Positions 1 through 8,893 of a DNA stretch of 64,000 nt are shown in pieces. The translations under genes were made by a program, and so were the position numbers. The notes beneath the pieces were generated by a model. It was not told the origin of the DNA. It worked only from the letters and a program-made list of their open reading frames with translations, and did no database searches. The stretch comes from Lachnospiraceae bacterium. GTDB taxonomy: Bacteria; Bacillota; Clostridia; Lachnospirales; Lachnospiraceae. Within the stretch, counting starts at the first letter, position 1, and every line of letters starts with the position of its first letter. Location: the NCBI GenBank assembly GCA_011959285.1, contig BLLW01000001.1, positions 1 through 64,000 on the forward strand, written 5' to 3'.

Positions 1-25
1 ACGGCATCCGTGCCGCTTGACTCCT

Positions 26-49
26 AAAATCGCCATCCATGGCGATTTT
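26..49. repeat. Perfect 11-bp palindrome in the left flank
   Basis: AAAATCGCCAT (26-36) and ATGGCGATTTT (39-49) are perfect inverted copies with a 2-base centre. A second short hairpin, CGGCA-TCCG-TGCCG, lies at 2-15. The palindrome is downstream of the minus-strand operon ending at 288, so it could act as a terminator, but there is no clean T tract. It could equally be a dispersed intergenic repeat. The rest of 1-287 is pyrimidine-rich and shows no convincing gene. Confidence 0.4.
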
Positions 50-287
50 GCCCTGCGGATTCAACATTCTGTAAGTGAAATTACCGATTTTTCGCAAAGA
101 CTTGAAACGATATGATATGCGCTCCCCTGCGCCTGGTCCGCTGCCTGCCCCACGTACTGTCCTGCCTGCCCTCCACTGATCCCCCTCCTGCCGCCTGTGC
201 CGTCCCTTGACAAACTGACCTTGGCTCGACAAACCGATTTTGAAGTAGCAGAATTTAAGGACTTGGAATCGTTTCAAAAGGGAGAAT

Positions 288-1349
288 TTATTCGTAAATA
301 CTTTCGTAGTCGTAGTTTGAGAAGAATTCTCTCTCTTCTTGTATTTTCTCCAAGTAATTTTTTGGGGTTATGCGACCGGTGTCATCGGAAATCCACTTTA
401 GAATCAGGGAATTGATTTCGGCGCTGTAGTGGGCATCGTCGCAGTAGTAGTCTAGGTTGCAGATGATGTCGTATTGGTCGAAGAAGCTGTATAGTTTTAT
501 GTTGGGGCATTCCAGCAGCAGTTCGGTGGCTGTCTGTTCTGCCAGCAGTTGCCTTTCTAAGGTCCCTTTGAGGTTTAAGGCATCCCAGTAGCAGATGCTG
601 TAGGGTGGGTAGAAGATATAGAAGGTGGTGTCGGGGTATTTGTTCGCAATCCGGGTGATGTTGGCGGTGATGGTGTCGGTGACGGTCTGGCGTTCTTCTT
701 CACCGAAGGAGGTGGGGACGTTCAAATTGACGTTGTTCCGGTCGTAGGCATTGAGAATTTGATCCAGTCCGGTTTCCCGTTCCCAGGAGGAGTATTCGTC
801 CATGGTGGCGGAGGGTGCGCCTGTAAGTGTCATGAGGACGTTGGGCAGTACCCCGTGATATAGGATCGACTTATTAAATAGGTAGGAGACGTCGTTAAAG
901 GGGTTTTCATCGTAAAGGTAGGTGGGGTAGGATTCGTATTGCTGCCAGTCGCCGGCACGCAGAAGACCGTTGTAATCTAATGTCCAGAGAACTGTGTTTA
1001 CGTTCGGGTTTCTGGTAAGGGTGCGGTCCAGGTTCTCGGCAAGTTCTTTGTAGCCGGCGCCGGGGAAGGGCTCTTTGACAGAATGGGTGCCGAAGTAGGC
1101 ATCCATTTCGCTGGGTTTAAAGTTCTGGGTCATGGATGTGCCTGTGATGAGGGCATCAAAATCAAAATGCCGGGAGATGCCGTCATTGGTGTAGCGTTCT
1201 TCGTGCAGCCTGTAGGATAAAAAGGGATAAGGCTTGTGATAATGAAAGTATGGATCCACAAGGATGACGGCAAGCCCGATGAAAAAGAGCGCCGCCGCTA
1301 AAAGGGTGATGCATTTTATGAACCATTTTTTGGCTTCTTTTTGTTCCAT
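288..1349 (-). CDS. DltD/SGNH-like membrane-anchored protein, partner of MBOAT acyltransferase
   Basis: A 353-residue protein with one N-terminal membrane segment (about residues 9-31) and an extracytoplasmic body. The body has an SGNH-hydrolase-like start (GTSMTQNF, where the Ser of the GDS-type block would sit) and a C-terminal DDAHYS that fits the DxxH block. Proteins of this type (DltD, AlgX/AlgJ-like) sit beside MBOAT acyltransferases and help transfer acyl groups to surface polymers. The MBOAT gene lies directly upstream on the same strand, 91 bases away, so the two probably form an operon. The acceptor polymer cannot be read from the sequence. The family call rests on motifs and context, since overall similarity to DltD is not obvious. 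Confidence 0.65.
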   Translation of the reverse strand: MEQKEAKKWFIKCITLLAAALFFIGLAVILVDPYFHYHKPYPFLSYRLHEERYTNDGISRHFDFDALITGTSMTQNFKPSEMDAYFGTHSVKEPFPGAGYKELAENLDRTLTRNPNVNTVLWTLDYNGLLRAGDWQQYESYPTYLYDENPFNDVSYLFNKSILYHGVLPNVLMTLTGAPSATMDEYSSWERETGLDQILNAYDRNNVNLNVPTSFGEEERQTVTDTITANITRIANKYPDTTFYIFYPPYSICYWDALNLKGTLERQLLAEQTATELLLECPNIKLYSFFDQYDIICNLDYYCDDAHYSAEINSLILKWISDDTGRITPKNYLEKIQEEREFFSNYDYESIYE

Positions 1350-1440
1350 AGACGTTTCAGTGCCTTTCTTTCAGTGCTTTTCTTGCAGCAGCTTTCTTAC
1401 GCAGTATTTTCCCACAAGGGGGAATGTGTAAGAGAGGCGT

Positions 1441-2904
1441 TTAAAAGTTAAAATATAAAAATTCGCTGATTTCTGACAGGGATAAAATGCTCCACAGCAT
1501 CAGGAGGATCACCACCAGGATTTTCCGGTTGGTCAGCTTCATCTGCGCCGTTTTTTCCTGGGTGTTCTTCATGGTAAAGCAGGCGGTTAAGGTAAGGAGG
1601 GTAAAGGCGGTGACCGGAATCCATGGATAACTGGTCATGACTGTGCCGAGTCCTGCCCGGTGCAGAAAGCTTATCTCCATCAAATCGCCGAATTTGTCTG
1701 TGATTGGCTGGTAAAGGGGACCGAACCCTCCGCAGAACAGTTGTGTCCACAAGAGTCCTGCATCACTTAAGGAGTCTGCCCGGAACAGGCTCCAGGCAAA
1801 GGTCACAAATAGGAAGGTTGCGCCCACCTTTAGCATGCGGGGGAGCCGCAGCGGCATGTTGCGGAAAATCCGTTCTAAAACAGAAAGGATGCCATGCATA
1901 AGTCCCCAGATGATAAAGGTCCAGTTGGCGCCGTGCCACAGCCCGCTTACCAAAAAGACGATTAATACATTGAGGTAATTCTTTGCCTTAGAGCATCTGT
2001 TTCCGCCTAAGGGAATATACACATACCGGGTAAAAAATCTCGTCAAGGTCATATGCCATCTGTCCCAGAAATCAGAGATGGAGCAGGCTTTATAGGGAGA
2101 ATTAAAGTTAAAGGGAAGTTTTATGCCCAGCATATAGCTCATTCCGTAAGCCATATCACAGTAACCGCTGAAATCAAAATAAATCTGAAGGGAATAGCAG
2201 ACCATGACAAGGATCACGCTGGGAGTGTTCAGATCTGCTATATGGTCATAGCCAATGGCTACAACTTTAGAAAAGGTGTCTGCAATCAGGACCTTTTTTG
2301 CAAGCCCTAGCGAGAAGGCATAGATGCCCCTGCTCAAATTCCGGAAATCCAGCTTCCGGCTGGCGGCATCTCTGAATTGGGGAATCAGTTCGCTGTGATA
2401 GACGATGGGACCTGCAATCAGTTGGGGAAAGAAGGAAACATACGCCGTATACTCCAGAAAGCCATATGTGTCACATTCCCCCTTATAAGAATCGATTACG
2501 TAGGACAACTGTTGAAAGGTATAAAAACTGATGCCAAGGGGCAGGACCAGTCTCAAGAGAGGGAAATCTGACCGAAACAGGACGTTCAGGTTTTCTATAA
2601 AGAAATCATAGTATTTAAAGTAAAACAGGATGCCGATATTCAAGAGAATGCCGACACATAGAAAAATCCGCTTATGACTTTGGACGCGGGCACGGTTCAT
2701 ACAGAGGGAAAGAGCGTAATTTGCCAGAATGCTGACAATCAAAATAATAAGATAATAGATGTTATTATACCCATAAAACCACATGGACATAGCGGTCAGA
2801 AAAGCCAGCGCGGCTTTATGCTTCCCGAAATGATTCAGTCCGTAATATCCAATTAAGGTCAGTGGAAAAAACAGAAATATAAAAATATAGGAATTAAATA
2901 ACAT
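1441..2904 (-). CDS. MBOAT family O-acyltransferase (AlgI/DltB-like)
   Basis: A 487-residue polytopic protein with the typical MBOAT order: an N-terminal hydrophobic segment, FYTFQQLSYVIDSYKG, FFPQLIAGPI, DFSGYCDMAYG, FWDRWHMTLTRFF and the active-site region LWHGANWTFIIWGLMHG with the conserved His. The family moves acyl groups from a cytoplasmic donor across the membrane onto extracellular polysaccharides or teichoic acids. It is the first gene of the minus-strand pair with the SGNH-like protein and has a sigma-A-like promoter just upstream. It is divergent from the large glycan locus, so its acceptor may be a product of that locus; this is inference. Confidence 0.9.
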   Translation of the reverse strand: MLFNSYIFIFLFFPLTLIGYYGLNHFGKHKAALAFLTAMSMWFYGYNNIYYLIILIVSILANYALSLCMNRARVQSHKRIFLCVGILLNIGILFYFKYYDFFIENLNVLFRSDFPLLRLVLPLGISFYTFQQLSYVIDSYKGECDTYGFLEYTAYVSFFPQLIAGPIVYHSELIPQFRDAASRKLDFRNLSRGIYAFSLGLAKKVLIADTFSKVVAIGYDHIADLNTPSVILVMVCYSLQIYFDFSGYCDMAYGMSYMLGIKLPFNFNSPYKACSISDFWDRWHMTLTRFFTRYVYIPLGGNRCSKAKNYLNVLIVFLVSGLWHGANWTFIIWGLMHGILSVLERIFRNMPLRLPRMLKVGATFLFVTFAWSLFRADSLSDAGLLWTQLFCGGFGPLYQPITDKFGDLMEISFLHRAGLGTVMTSYPWIPVTAFTLLTLTACFTMKNTQEKTAQMKLTNRKILVVILLMLWSILSLSEISEFLYFNF

Positions 2905-2957
2905 GAGTTCTTCCTCTCGGATTCATGAAAACTGCCTTTTAGGGGAAAATCAATGTT

Positions 2958-2986
2958 ATTATAAGCCCCATCTGTAGGTTTGGCAA
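2958..2986 (-). promoter_or_regulatory. Sigma-A-type promoter of the MBOAT pair
   Basis: Read on the minus strand, TTGCCA (2986-2981) and TATAAT (2963-2958) are separated by exactly 17 bases. The element is about 54 bases upstream of the MBOAT start and points towards it. One mismatch in the -35 box and none in the -10 box. Confidence 0.7.
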
Positions 2987-3026
2987 TAAATTTTTGTGGA
3001 GGATTTCAGGTTCTTGTGCTAAAATC

Positions 3027-3032
3027 TATAAT
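3027..3032 (+). promoter_or_regulatory. Candidate -10 element for the start of the glycan locus
   Basis: A TATAAT lies 28 bases upstream of the first fucosyltransferase start at 3060. No good -35 box is seen at 17 bases (TTTCAG there). An alternative extended -10, TGC-TAAAAT, lies at 3017-3025. The 2905-3059 gap is a divergent promoter region. Only the -10 hexamer is supported, so an activator may be needed. Confidence 0.4.
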
Positions 3033-3059
3033 TAAGTATAGCAGATAAGAGGTGTGGCT

Positions 3060-4016
3060 ATGAATATAATCAGGATGTCTGGAGGGCTCGGAAACCAGAT
3101 GTTTCAGTATGCGCTGTATCTGAAACTCCGGTCATTAGGGAAAGAAGTCAAATTTGATGATATAAATGAATACCGCAGTGAAGGCGCACGCCCGATTATG
3201 CTTGCTTTATTCGGCATTGATTACCCCAGGGCGACCTGGAATGAAATCGTGGAATTTACGGACGGTTCCATGGAACCGCTTAAGAGGATCAGAAGAAAGC
3301 TGTTTGGAAGGCGTGCAATCGAATATTATGAAGACGGTTTTTATGACCCGAAAGTCCTTACCTTTGATTCCATGTATCTGCGCGGAAACTTTCAGAGTGA
3401 GAAATATTTTGCGGATATAAAAAAGGAAGTCAGGGAATTGTATCAGTTTCCTACCCTTGAAGAGATGCACCTGCCAGAGAAGCTTTATGCAAGCACCAGG
3501 GCATGCTTAGATGCAATTGAGCGCACGGAGGCGGTGGGCATCCATATGTATAGAAGCGATTCCCGTAAGGAAGAGGAACTGTATGAGGGAATCTGCACGG
3601 AGAAATACTATGAAGGTGCGGTGCAGTTTATTCAGGAGAAATGCCCCGATGCCGTTTTTTATATCTTCAGCAACGAGCCTAAATGGGTGAAGGGCTGGGT
3701 GGAGAATCTGATCAAGAGCCAGATGTGGGAGGGCATGAGCAGGGAAGAAATCATCGCCATGAAAAAACGCTTTGTCATGGTGGAGGCAAATACGGAATAT
3801 ACCGGGTATCTGGATATGCTCTTGATGAGCAAGTGCAGGCACAACATTATTTCCAATTCCAGCTTCAGCTGGTGGGGGGCGTGGATCAATGGTCACGGGG
3901 ACAAGCTGGTGGTAGCGCCGGATAAATGGGTGAATGACAAGGACAGCGAGGACGTCTATACGAAAGGCATGGTGCTTGTAAATGCCAAAGGCAAGGTGAA
4001 CCGCACCATAAAATAA
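3060..4016 (+). CDS. GT11-type alpha-1,2-fucosyltransferase paralogue with altered motif I
   Basis: A 318-residue protein of the GT11 fold: N-terminal SGGLGNQMFQYALYLKL, a GNFQSEKYF block, and the C-terminal SNSSFSWWGAW block. Its neighbour at 4039 has the same layout and is clearly a tandem paralogue. The normal GDP-fucose-binding motif HxRRGDY reads HMYRSDS here, so the first Arg and the Gly are lost. In related fucosyltransferases that Arg is essential, so this copy may be inactive or changed in donor use. Start: a GTG at 3054 is in frame, but ATG 3060 has AAGAGG seven bases upstream and matches the paralogue N-terminus. First gene of the plus-strand locus. Confidence 0.85.
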   Translation: MNIIRMSGGLGNQMFQYALYLKLRSLGKEVKFDDINEYRSEGARPIMLALFGIDYPRATWNEIVEFTDGSMEPLKRIRRKLFGRRAIEYYEDGFYDPKVLTFDSMYLRGNFQSEKYFADIKKEVRELYQFPTLEEMHLPEKLYASTRACLDAIERTEAVGIHMYRSDSRKEEELYEGICTEKYYEGAVQFIQEKCPDAVFYIFSNEPKWVKGWVENLIKSQMWEGMSREEIIAMKKRFVMVEANTEYTGYLDMLLMSKCRHNIISNSSFSWWGAWINGHGDKLVVAPDKWVNDKDSEDVYTKGMVLVNAKGKVNRTIK

Positions 4017-4038
4017 GAAGCAAGGAAGAGATTCCATC

Positions 4039-4965
4039 ATGAATATAATCAGAATGACAGGCGGGCTGGGCAATCAGATGTTTCAGTATGCGCTATATCT
4101 AAAGCTCCGCGCCATGGGGCGGGAAGTAAAATTTGATGATGTCACCGAATATAGAGTGCCGGATGCAAGACCGATTATGCTGTGGGCGTTCGGCATATCT
4201 TATCCCAAGGCGAGTGCGGTGGAAATCGATCAGATTACGGATGGATTTTTAAAGCTTTCCCATAGAATCAGGAGGAAGTTGTTTGGGAGAAAATCCCTTG
4301 AATATCATGAAAGAGATTGTAATTTTGACCGGCAGGTGCTGACGCGGGATCCTGCTTATCTGACCGGCTACTTTCAAAGCGAAAAATATTTTAAAGACAT
4401 CGAAGCACAGGTGAGAGATGCTTTTATCTTTTCGAATAAGATTTGGAAAGAAGTATCTCCTGAAACGAAAAGTAGAATGGAAGCTTATCTGGAGCAGATC
4501 CAAAGCGCGAAGGCAGTGGCACTCCATGTGCGGCGGGGGGATTATCTGACCACCAGCGAGGTGTTTGGCGGAATCTGTACCCAGGCATATTATGTAAGTG
4601 CGGTCAGGGAAATGCTGAAAAAGGTTCCAGACGCGTCGTTCTTTGTTTTCAGCAATGACATAAAGTGGGTGGAGGAATGGATCCCAAAGCTTTGTGAAGA
4701 GGCGCAAGTACAGGATGTGGGCAGGTTCGTGGTGATTGAAGGTACCACGGAGGACACCGGCTATCTGGATATGTTGCTGATGAGCAGATGCTGTCATTAC
4801 ATTCTGGCAAACTCCAGTTTTAGCTGGTGGGGGGCTTATCTGAACCCGTCAAAAGAAAAGCTTGTGATCGTTCCGTCGGTATGGTTCAATAATCAGGACT
4901 GCAGGGATATTTATACAGAAGAGATGAAGAAGATTTCTCCGAAAGGCGAATGGATAGAAGCATGA
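4039..4965 (+). CDS. GT11 alpha-1,2-fucosyltransferase
   Basis: A 308-residue GT11 protein starting MNIIRMTGGLGNQMFQYAL, with intact motif I HVRRGDYL (about residue 160), YFQSEKYF, a GTTEDTGYLDMLLMSRC stretch and SNSSFSWWGAY... near the C-terminus. The family transfers fucose from GDP-fucose, usually alpha-1,2 to galactose-type acceptors, in the cytoplasm. It follows its diverged paralogue by 22 bases and overlaps the next gene, a GT2. The donor is expected from the family; acceptor and linkage are unknown. Confidence 0.9.
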   Translation: MNIIRMTGGLGNQMFQYALYLKLRAMGREVKFDDVTEYRVPDARPIMLWAFGISYPKASAVEIDQITDGFLKLSHRIRRKLFGRKSLEYHERDCNFDRQVLTRDPAYLTGYFQSEKYFKDIEAQVRDAFIFSNKIWKEVSPETKSRMEAYLEQIQSAKAVALHVRRGDYLTTSEVFGGICTQAYYVSAVREMLKKVPDASFFVFSNDIKWVEEWIPKLCEEAQVQDVGRFVVIEGTTEDTGYLDMLLMSRCCHYILANSSFSWWGAYLNPSKEKLVIVPSVWFNNQDCRDIYTEEMKKISPKGEWIEA

Positions 4966-5978
4966 AACAGAAAAGCGTACGGATTTCGGTCATTGTAACT
5001 GCATATAATATTGAAAATTATCTGCCCGGATGTATGGAAAGTCTTCTGGCGCAGACCTATAGCCCCATGGAGATTATTCTTGTGGACGACGGCTCTGATG
5101 ATGGGACGCCCGGACTGTGTGACAGGTACGCAAGAGAGAATGACCAGGTACAGGTGATTCATAAGGAGAACGGAGGACCGTCAGCGGCGAGAAATGCGGG
5201 GCTTGCGGTGGCAAAGGGCGACTATATCGGTTATGTGGACGGAGACGACCGGATAGAGGCGGACATGTATGAGAATATGCTGGGCGCCTGCCTGCGAACA
5301 GGTGCGCAGATTGCCATCTGTGCCTATAGAGAGGTGGGGGAGGGTGCGCAGGAGTGCCATCCTACCGGCAGAATCCTTGAACTTACCCGCGAGCAGACAT
5401 TGGAATTATATATAAGCGGCGATCCTCAGTATCATATTTACCATTCTGTCTGGAGCAAACTCTTTGAGAGGAAAGTGATTGAGGACATCCGGTTTCCGGA
5501 AGGACGTAAATCGGAGGATATCATGTACACCACATGGGCGCTTACAAGGGCGTCAAAATGTGTCTTTTTAGACACACCGTATTATCGCTACACGGTGGAC
5601 CGGAGCGGAAGTATTATGAACAGCCAGGTCCATGAGCGGCGGTTTCAGGATGAAATTCCCTTTTGGAAGGAGCAGGCGGATTATTTAAAAAAGATGGGAC
5701 TGCAGGAATTATCAGAAAAGTCCGCCTATCAGTTTTACAGGAAGATGCTCTTTTATTATATAGATTTTAAGGACAGAGGGATGAAAGATTCGGCGAAGGA
5801 ATTGATGGATTTTCTGCGGAAGGAAAAGCAGGAGATCAAGCGGATTTATCAGAAGGAATTTACATCATCCGGGGACAAGGTCAGGATGAAACTGGCTCTG
5901 TGCATGCCGGGCGTGTATTACCGAATCGTGAAGATTTATGACAGATTTATTATCCCGTTGCGTCAGAGGCACTGCTAA
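4950..5978 (+). CDS. GT2 family glycosyltransferase
   Basis: A 342-residue GT-A enzyme: RISVIVTAYNIENYLPGC, IILVDDGSDDGT, then KENGGPSAARNAGL and the metal-binding YVDGDDRIEADM, followed by a C-terminal part typical of capsule GT2 proteins (SVWSKLFERKVI, EDIMYTTWAL). It would add a sugar to a lipid-linked repeat unit at the cytoplasmic face. It overlaps the previous gene by 16 bases. ATG 4962 is an alternative start; neither has an ideal ribosome site (GAAAGG is 3 bases before 4950). Last gene before an internal promoter. Confidence 0.9.
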   Translation: MDRSMKQKSVRISVIVTAYNIENYLPGCMESLLAQTYSPMEIILVDDGSDDGTPGLCDRYARENDQVQVIHKENGGPSAARNAGLAVAKGDYIGYVDGDDRIEADMYENMLGACLRTGAQIAICAYREVGEGAQECHPTGRILELTREQTLELYISGDPQYHIYHSVWSKLFERKVIEDIRFPEGRKSEDIMYTTWALTRASKCVFLDTPYYRYTVDRSGSIMNSQVHERRFQDEIPFWKEQADYLKKMGLQELSEKSAYQFYRKMLFYYIDFKDRGMKDSAKELMDFLRKEKQEIKRIYQKEFTSSGDKVRMKLALCMPGVYYRIVKIYDRFIIPLRQRHC

Positions 5979-5981
5979 AAT

Positions 5982-6010
5982 TTGCCTATAAGGGTAATGT
6001 ATGGTATAAT
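5982..6010 (+). promoter_or_regulatory. Internal promoter upstream of the first ABC flippase
   Basis: TTGCCT (5982-5987), a 17-base spacer, and TATAAT (6005-6010) with an extended TGG just before the -10. It lies in the 106-base gap between a GT2 gene and the flippase gene at 6085, one of the larger gaps in the first 45 kb. It suggests that genes from 6085 onward have their own transcription start. Confidence 0.6.
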
Positions 6011-6084
6011 TCTAATCCGATAAGTCTGCCGCAGATGCCGGCACTTGATGGGATTCTCATATGTAGAATACAAGAAGGAGATAC

Positions 6085-7851
6085 ATGAAGAAGACAAGCC
6101 TGTTTGGTAAAATCAGATCTATATTCGACCGGAAGCAGAAAAAGCAGCTGATGGTGCTGGGTGTTATGATATTCATTGGAGGTCTTTTGGAAACGCTGGG
6201 TGTAGGAGGAATGATTCCTGTGGTGACAGCCCTGCTCACGCCGGAAGAATTAATGGGATATGTGAACGAGTACGAGATTCTGCAGGTAATCTGCGACCGT
6301 TTTCATATTCAGGATACAGCGCAGATTACACTGGCGCTGCTTGTTGGGCTTATGGTTGTTTATGTGATTAAGAACCTATACGTTTTGTTCCTGACCTATA
6401 AACAAAATTCTTTTATTACCCAGAATAGGAATAAGATGATCAGCCGTGTCATGGCAGAGTTTTTGAACAGACCCTATGAAAAGTATCTGGGAGCGGATAT
6501 CCCTACGGTATTCCGTATTACAGACAGCGATATTCCTCAGACCTTTTCCCTGATTCTTGCCATGCTTCAGCTTGCCAGCGAAGTGGTGGTTTCCCTGCTC
6601 ATCTTTGTAGTTCTGCTCTGGCAGAGCGTTTCCATGACCCTGTTCATCATTTTCGTATTCGGTGTGATGACCTTATTTATCCTTAAAGTATTCAAGCCTG
6701 CGCTTAACCGGATTGGAGCGCAGAATCAGGCGATTCAGTCCCGCATTGCCAAATGGAGGATACAGGCTACCTATGGTCTTAAGGATGTCAAGGTTTTGAA
6801 CCGGGAAGAGTTTTTCGTGAGAAATTATTATGAAACTGGCAGGGTGGGGGCAGATGTGGCAAGGAACTACGCAGTTCTGAACAATATCCCCCGTCTTTTG
6901 ATTGAAACGGTATTTATCGTCAGCGTATTGTCCTTTGTAGCGGTTTATGTGGCAGGAGGCGGCGATACGGGGGCGATTTCAAAGACCATAGCGACCTTTG
7001 GCGTGGCGGCGGTCAGAGTGCTGCCCAGTGTGAACAGGATTAATACCTATATTACAGAGATTGCTTACACCCAGCCCAGCCTTGACTTTGTATATGAAAA
7101 TCTTCAGGAAGGCATGAAGACGGATGCCATGCTGGCGGAGAGAAAGGCAAATTCCCAGGTGGAAAAGTTGAAACTGGAGGATAAGATCGAGCTGAACCAT
7201 ATCAGCTTTCATTATCCCGATTCGGACAAAGCGATTTTTAAAGATGCGCATATGGCGGTTCCTAAGGGAAAGTCTGTGGGAATCATAGGCGCATCCGGTG
7301 CGGGCAAGTCCACCATCGTGGATGTGCTCCTTGGGCTTTTGCATGCGCAGGAGGGAGAGATTACCTGTGACGGGGTGAATATCTTCAAAAACTATGAATC
7401 CTGGCTTGCACAGGTGGGCTACATTCCGCAGTCCATTTATCTGATCGATGAATCTATCAGGGATAATATTGCGTTTGGAATCGATGCAGACAAAATCGAC
7501 GATGAGAGAATATGGGAGGTCTTAGAAGAGGCACAGCTTAAGGAATTTATCGAGGAACTGCCGGAAGGATTGGACACCACCATTGGAGACCGGGGCGTGC
7601 GCCTTTCTGGCGGGCAGAGACAGCGCATCGGTATTGCCAGAGCGCTTTACAATGACCCTGAAATTCTGGTGTTTGACGAGGCGACCTCGGCACTTGACAA
7701 TGACACGGAAGCTGCGGTAATGGAAGCGGTGAATAGTTTCCACGGCAAAAAGACCATGATCATAATTGCCCATAGGCTGAATACCATTGAAAAATGTGAT
7801 ATCATTTATAAGGTGGAAGATGCAAAACTGGTGGAAACAAGACTAAATTGA
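6085..7851 (+). CDS. ABC-type lipid-linked oligosaccharide flippase (PglK-like), copy 1
   Basis: A 588-residue half-transporter with membrane and ATPase domains fused. The first about 350 residues are the exporter membrane domain (GVMIFIGGLLETLGVGGMIP and later helices). The ATPase domain has Walker A GASGAGKST (about 402-410), signature LSGGQRQR (from about 507) and Walker B LVFDEATSALD (about 528-538). The family includes PglK, which flips undecaprenyl-diphosphate oligosaccharides. It should work as a homodimer. Start ATG has GGAG just upstream. A close paralogue lies at 41429. Multidrug export is an alternative for the family, but the all-glycan context argues against it. Confidence 0.85.
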   Translation: MKKTSLFGKIRSIFDRKQKKQLMVLGVMIFIGGLLETLGVGGMIPVVTALLTPEELMGYVNEYEILQVICDRFHIQDTAQITLALLVGLMVVYVIKNLYVLFLTYKQNSFITQNRNKMISRVMAEFLNRPYEKYLGADIPTVFRITDSDIPQTFSLILAMLQLASEVVVSLLIFVVLLWQSVSMTLFIIFVFGVMTLFILKVFKPALNRIGAQNQAIQSRIAKWRIQATYGLKDVKVLNREEFFVRNYYETGRVGADVARNYAVLNNIPRLLIETVFIVSVLSFVAVYVAGGGDTGAISKTIATFGVAAVRVLPSVNRINTYITEIAYTQPSLDFVYENLQEGMKTDAMLAERKANSQVEKLKLEDKIELNHISFHYPDSDKAIFKDAHMAVPKGKSVGIIGASGAGKSTIVDVLLGLLHAQEGEITCDGVNIFKNYESWLAQVGYIPQSIYLIDESIRDNIAFGIDADKIDDERIWEVLEEAQLKEFIEELPEGLDTTIGDRGVRLSGGQRQRIGIARALYNDPEILVFDEATSALDNDTEAAVMEAVNSFHGKKTMIIIAHRLNTIEKCDIIYKVEDAKLVETRLN

Positions 7852-7866
7852 GAAAAGGATGCAGGG

Positions 7867-8892
7867 ATGATTGGAACAGAATTTATAGATGGACAGGGTT
7901 TGGGAAATCAGTTGTTCTGCTATGTGACAGCCAGGGCAGTAGCGGAAGAAAACGGATACGAATTCGGCACTGCCGGGCAGGAATGCTTTGCCGTTAACAT
8001 CCATAGCAACCGCGGAATGTATTTTATGGATATAGATTTGGGACATGCTATTTCTAAAAATGAAAAGGAAAATTTTAAGGTGTATCATGATTCCGAAATC
8101 AGACTTTATATTGGCAATTCCAAACATGATATGGAACATGGGTGTTATATTGCTGGTGCAGACGAAAATATTCATCATGTGGAGGACGACACTCTGATTT
8201 ATGGTAATATGCAGGATGAATCGTATTTTATTAAGCATTTAGATCAGATACGGCAGTGGCTTAAAGTGAAGCCGGAATACGACTCTTTTGAATATAGCAG
8301 AGAAAATCTTTGTATCATTAACATGCGTGGGGGTGAATATACGGGAAGCCCAGAGCTCTTCATCGATAAAAAGTACTGGATACACGGAATGAGGGAAATG
8401 AGAAAAATCCGCCCGGATATGGAATTTATGATTATTACGGATGATGTGGATTCAGCAAAGAAGATACTGCCGGGGATTCCGGCTTATCATTTTGATATTG
8501 GAAAGGATTATGTAACACTGAAAAATGCCCATTATCTGCTCCTCTCTAATTCGTCATTTGCCTGCCTGCCTGCACATACGAGTGAAACGGTTAAGTATGT
8601 TATTGCTCCAAAATATTGGGCAAGATATAATGTGTCTAATGGCTATTGGGCATCCGAGCAGAATATCTACAGTCTATTCCATTATATGGATCGAAAGGGA
8701 AGAATCTTCAGTGCAGAAGAGTGCAGGGAAGAATTGGCAAGGTACAAGAAGAAATCTGCGGTTTATGCAGGAAGGAACAAAAGACCTGGAAGGATACGCC
8801 TTTTCTTTCAAAACATAAGACGAAGAGGCGTTTATGGATACTTTTATATGAAAAAAGTAGGGAGAGCCGTTCTTAGAAGGATTCAAGAATAA
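7867..8892 (+). CDS. Divergent GT11-like glycosyltransferase
   Basis: A 341-residue protein with the GT11 N-terminal hallmark in altered form (DGQGLGNQLFCYVTARA), an NMRGGEY block where HxRRGDY is normal, and LLSNSSFACLPAH where GT11 has SNSSFSWWGA. These in-order matches support a distant fucosyltransferase-like enzyme. The lost His and Asp at motif I and the lost WWG suggest a different donor or acceptor. The C-terminus is basic and hydrophobic (RIRLFFQNIRRRGVYGYF), fitting membrane association. It starts 15 bases after the flippase gene. Confidence 0.7.
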   Translation: MIGTEFIDGQGLGNQLFCYVTARAVAEENGYEFGTAGQECFAVNIHSNRGMYFMDIDLGHAISKNEKENFKVYHDSEIRLYIGNSKHDMEHGCYIAGADENIHHVEDDTLIYGNMQDESYFIKHLDQIRQWLKVKPEYDSFEYSRENLCIINMRGGEYTGSPELFIDKKYWIHGMREMRKIRPDMEFMIITDDVDSAKKILPGIPAYHFDIGKDYVTLKNAHYLLLSNSSFACLPAHTSETVKYVIAPKYWARYNVSNGYWASEQNIYSLFHYMDRKGRIFSAEECREELARYKKKSAVYAGRNKRPGRIRLFFQNIRRRGVYGYFYMKKVGRAVLRRIQE

Positions 8893-8893
8893 A

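Noticed and set aside
204-209. TTGACA near the left edge as a promoter
   Set aside because: No -10 box at suitable distance and no plus-strand gene follows; the short frame at 197-415 overlaps the end of the SGNH-like gene.
3507-4073. A 188-codon minus-strand frame opposite the first GT11 gene
   Set aside because: Antisense of a clear GT11 gene, rich in His and Pro, with no family match.
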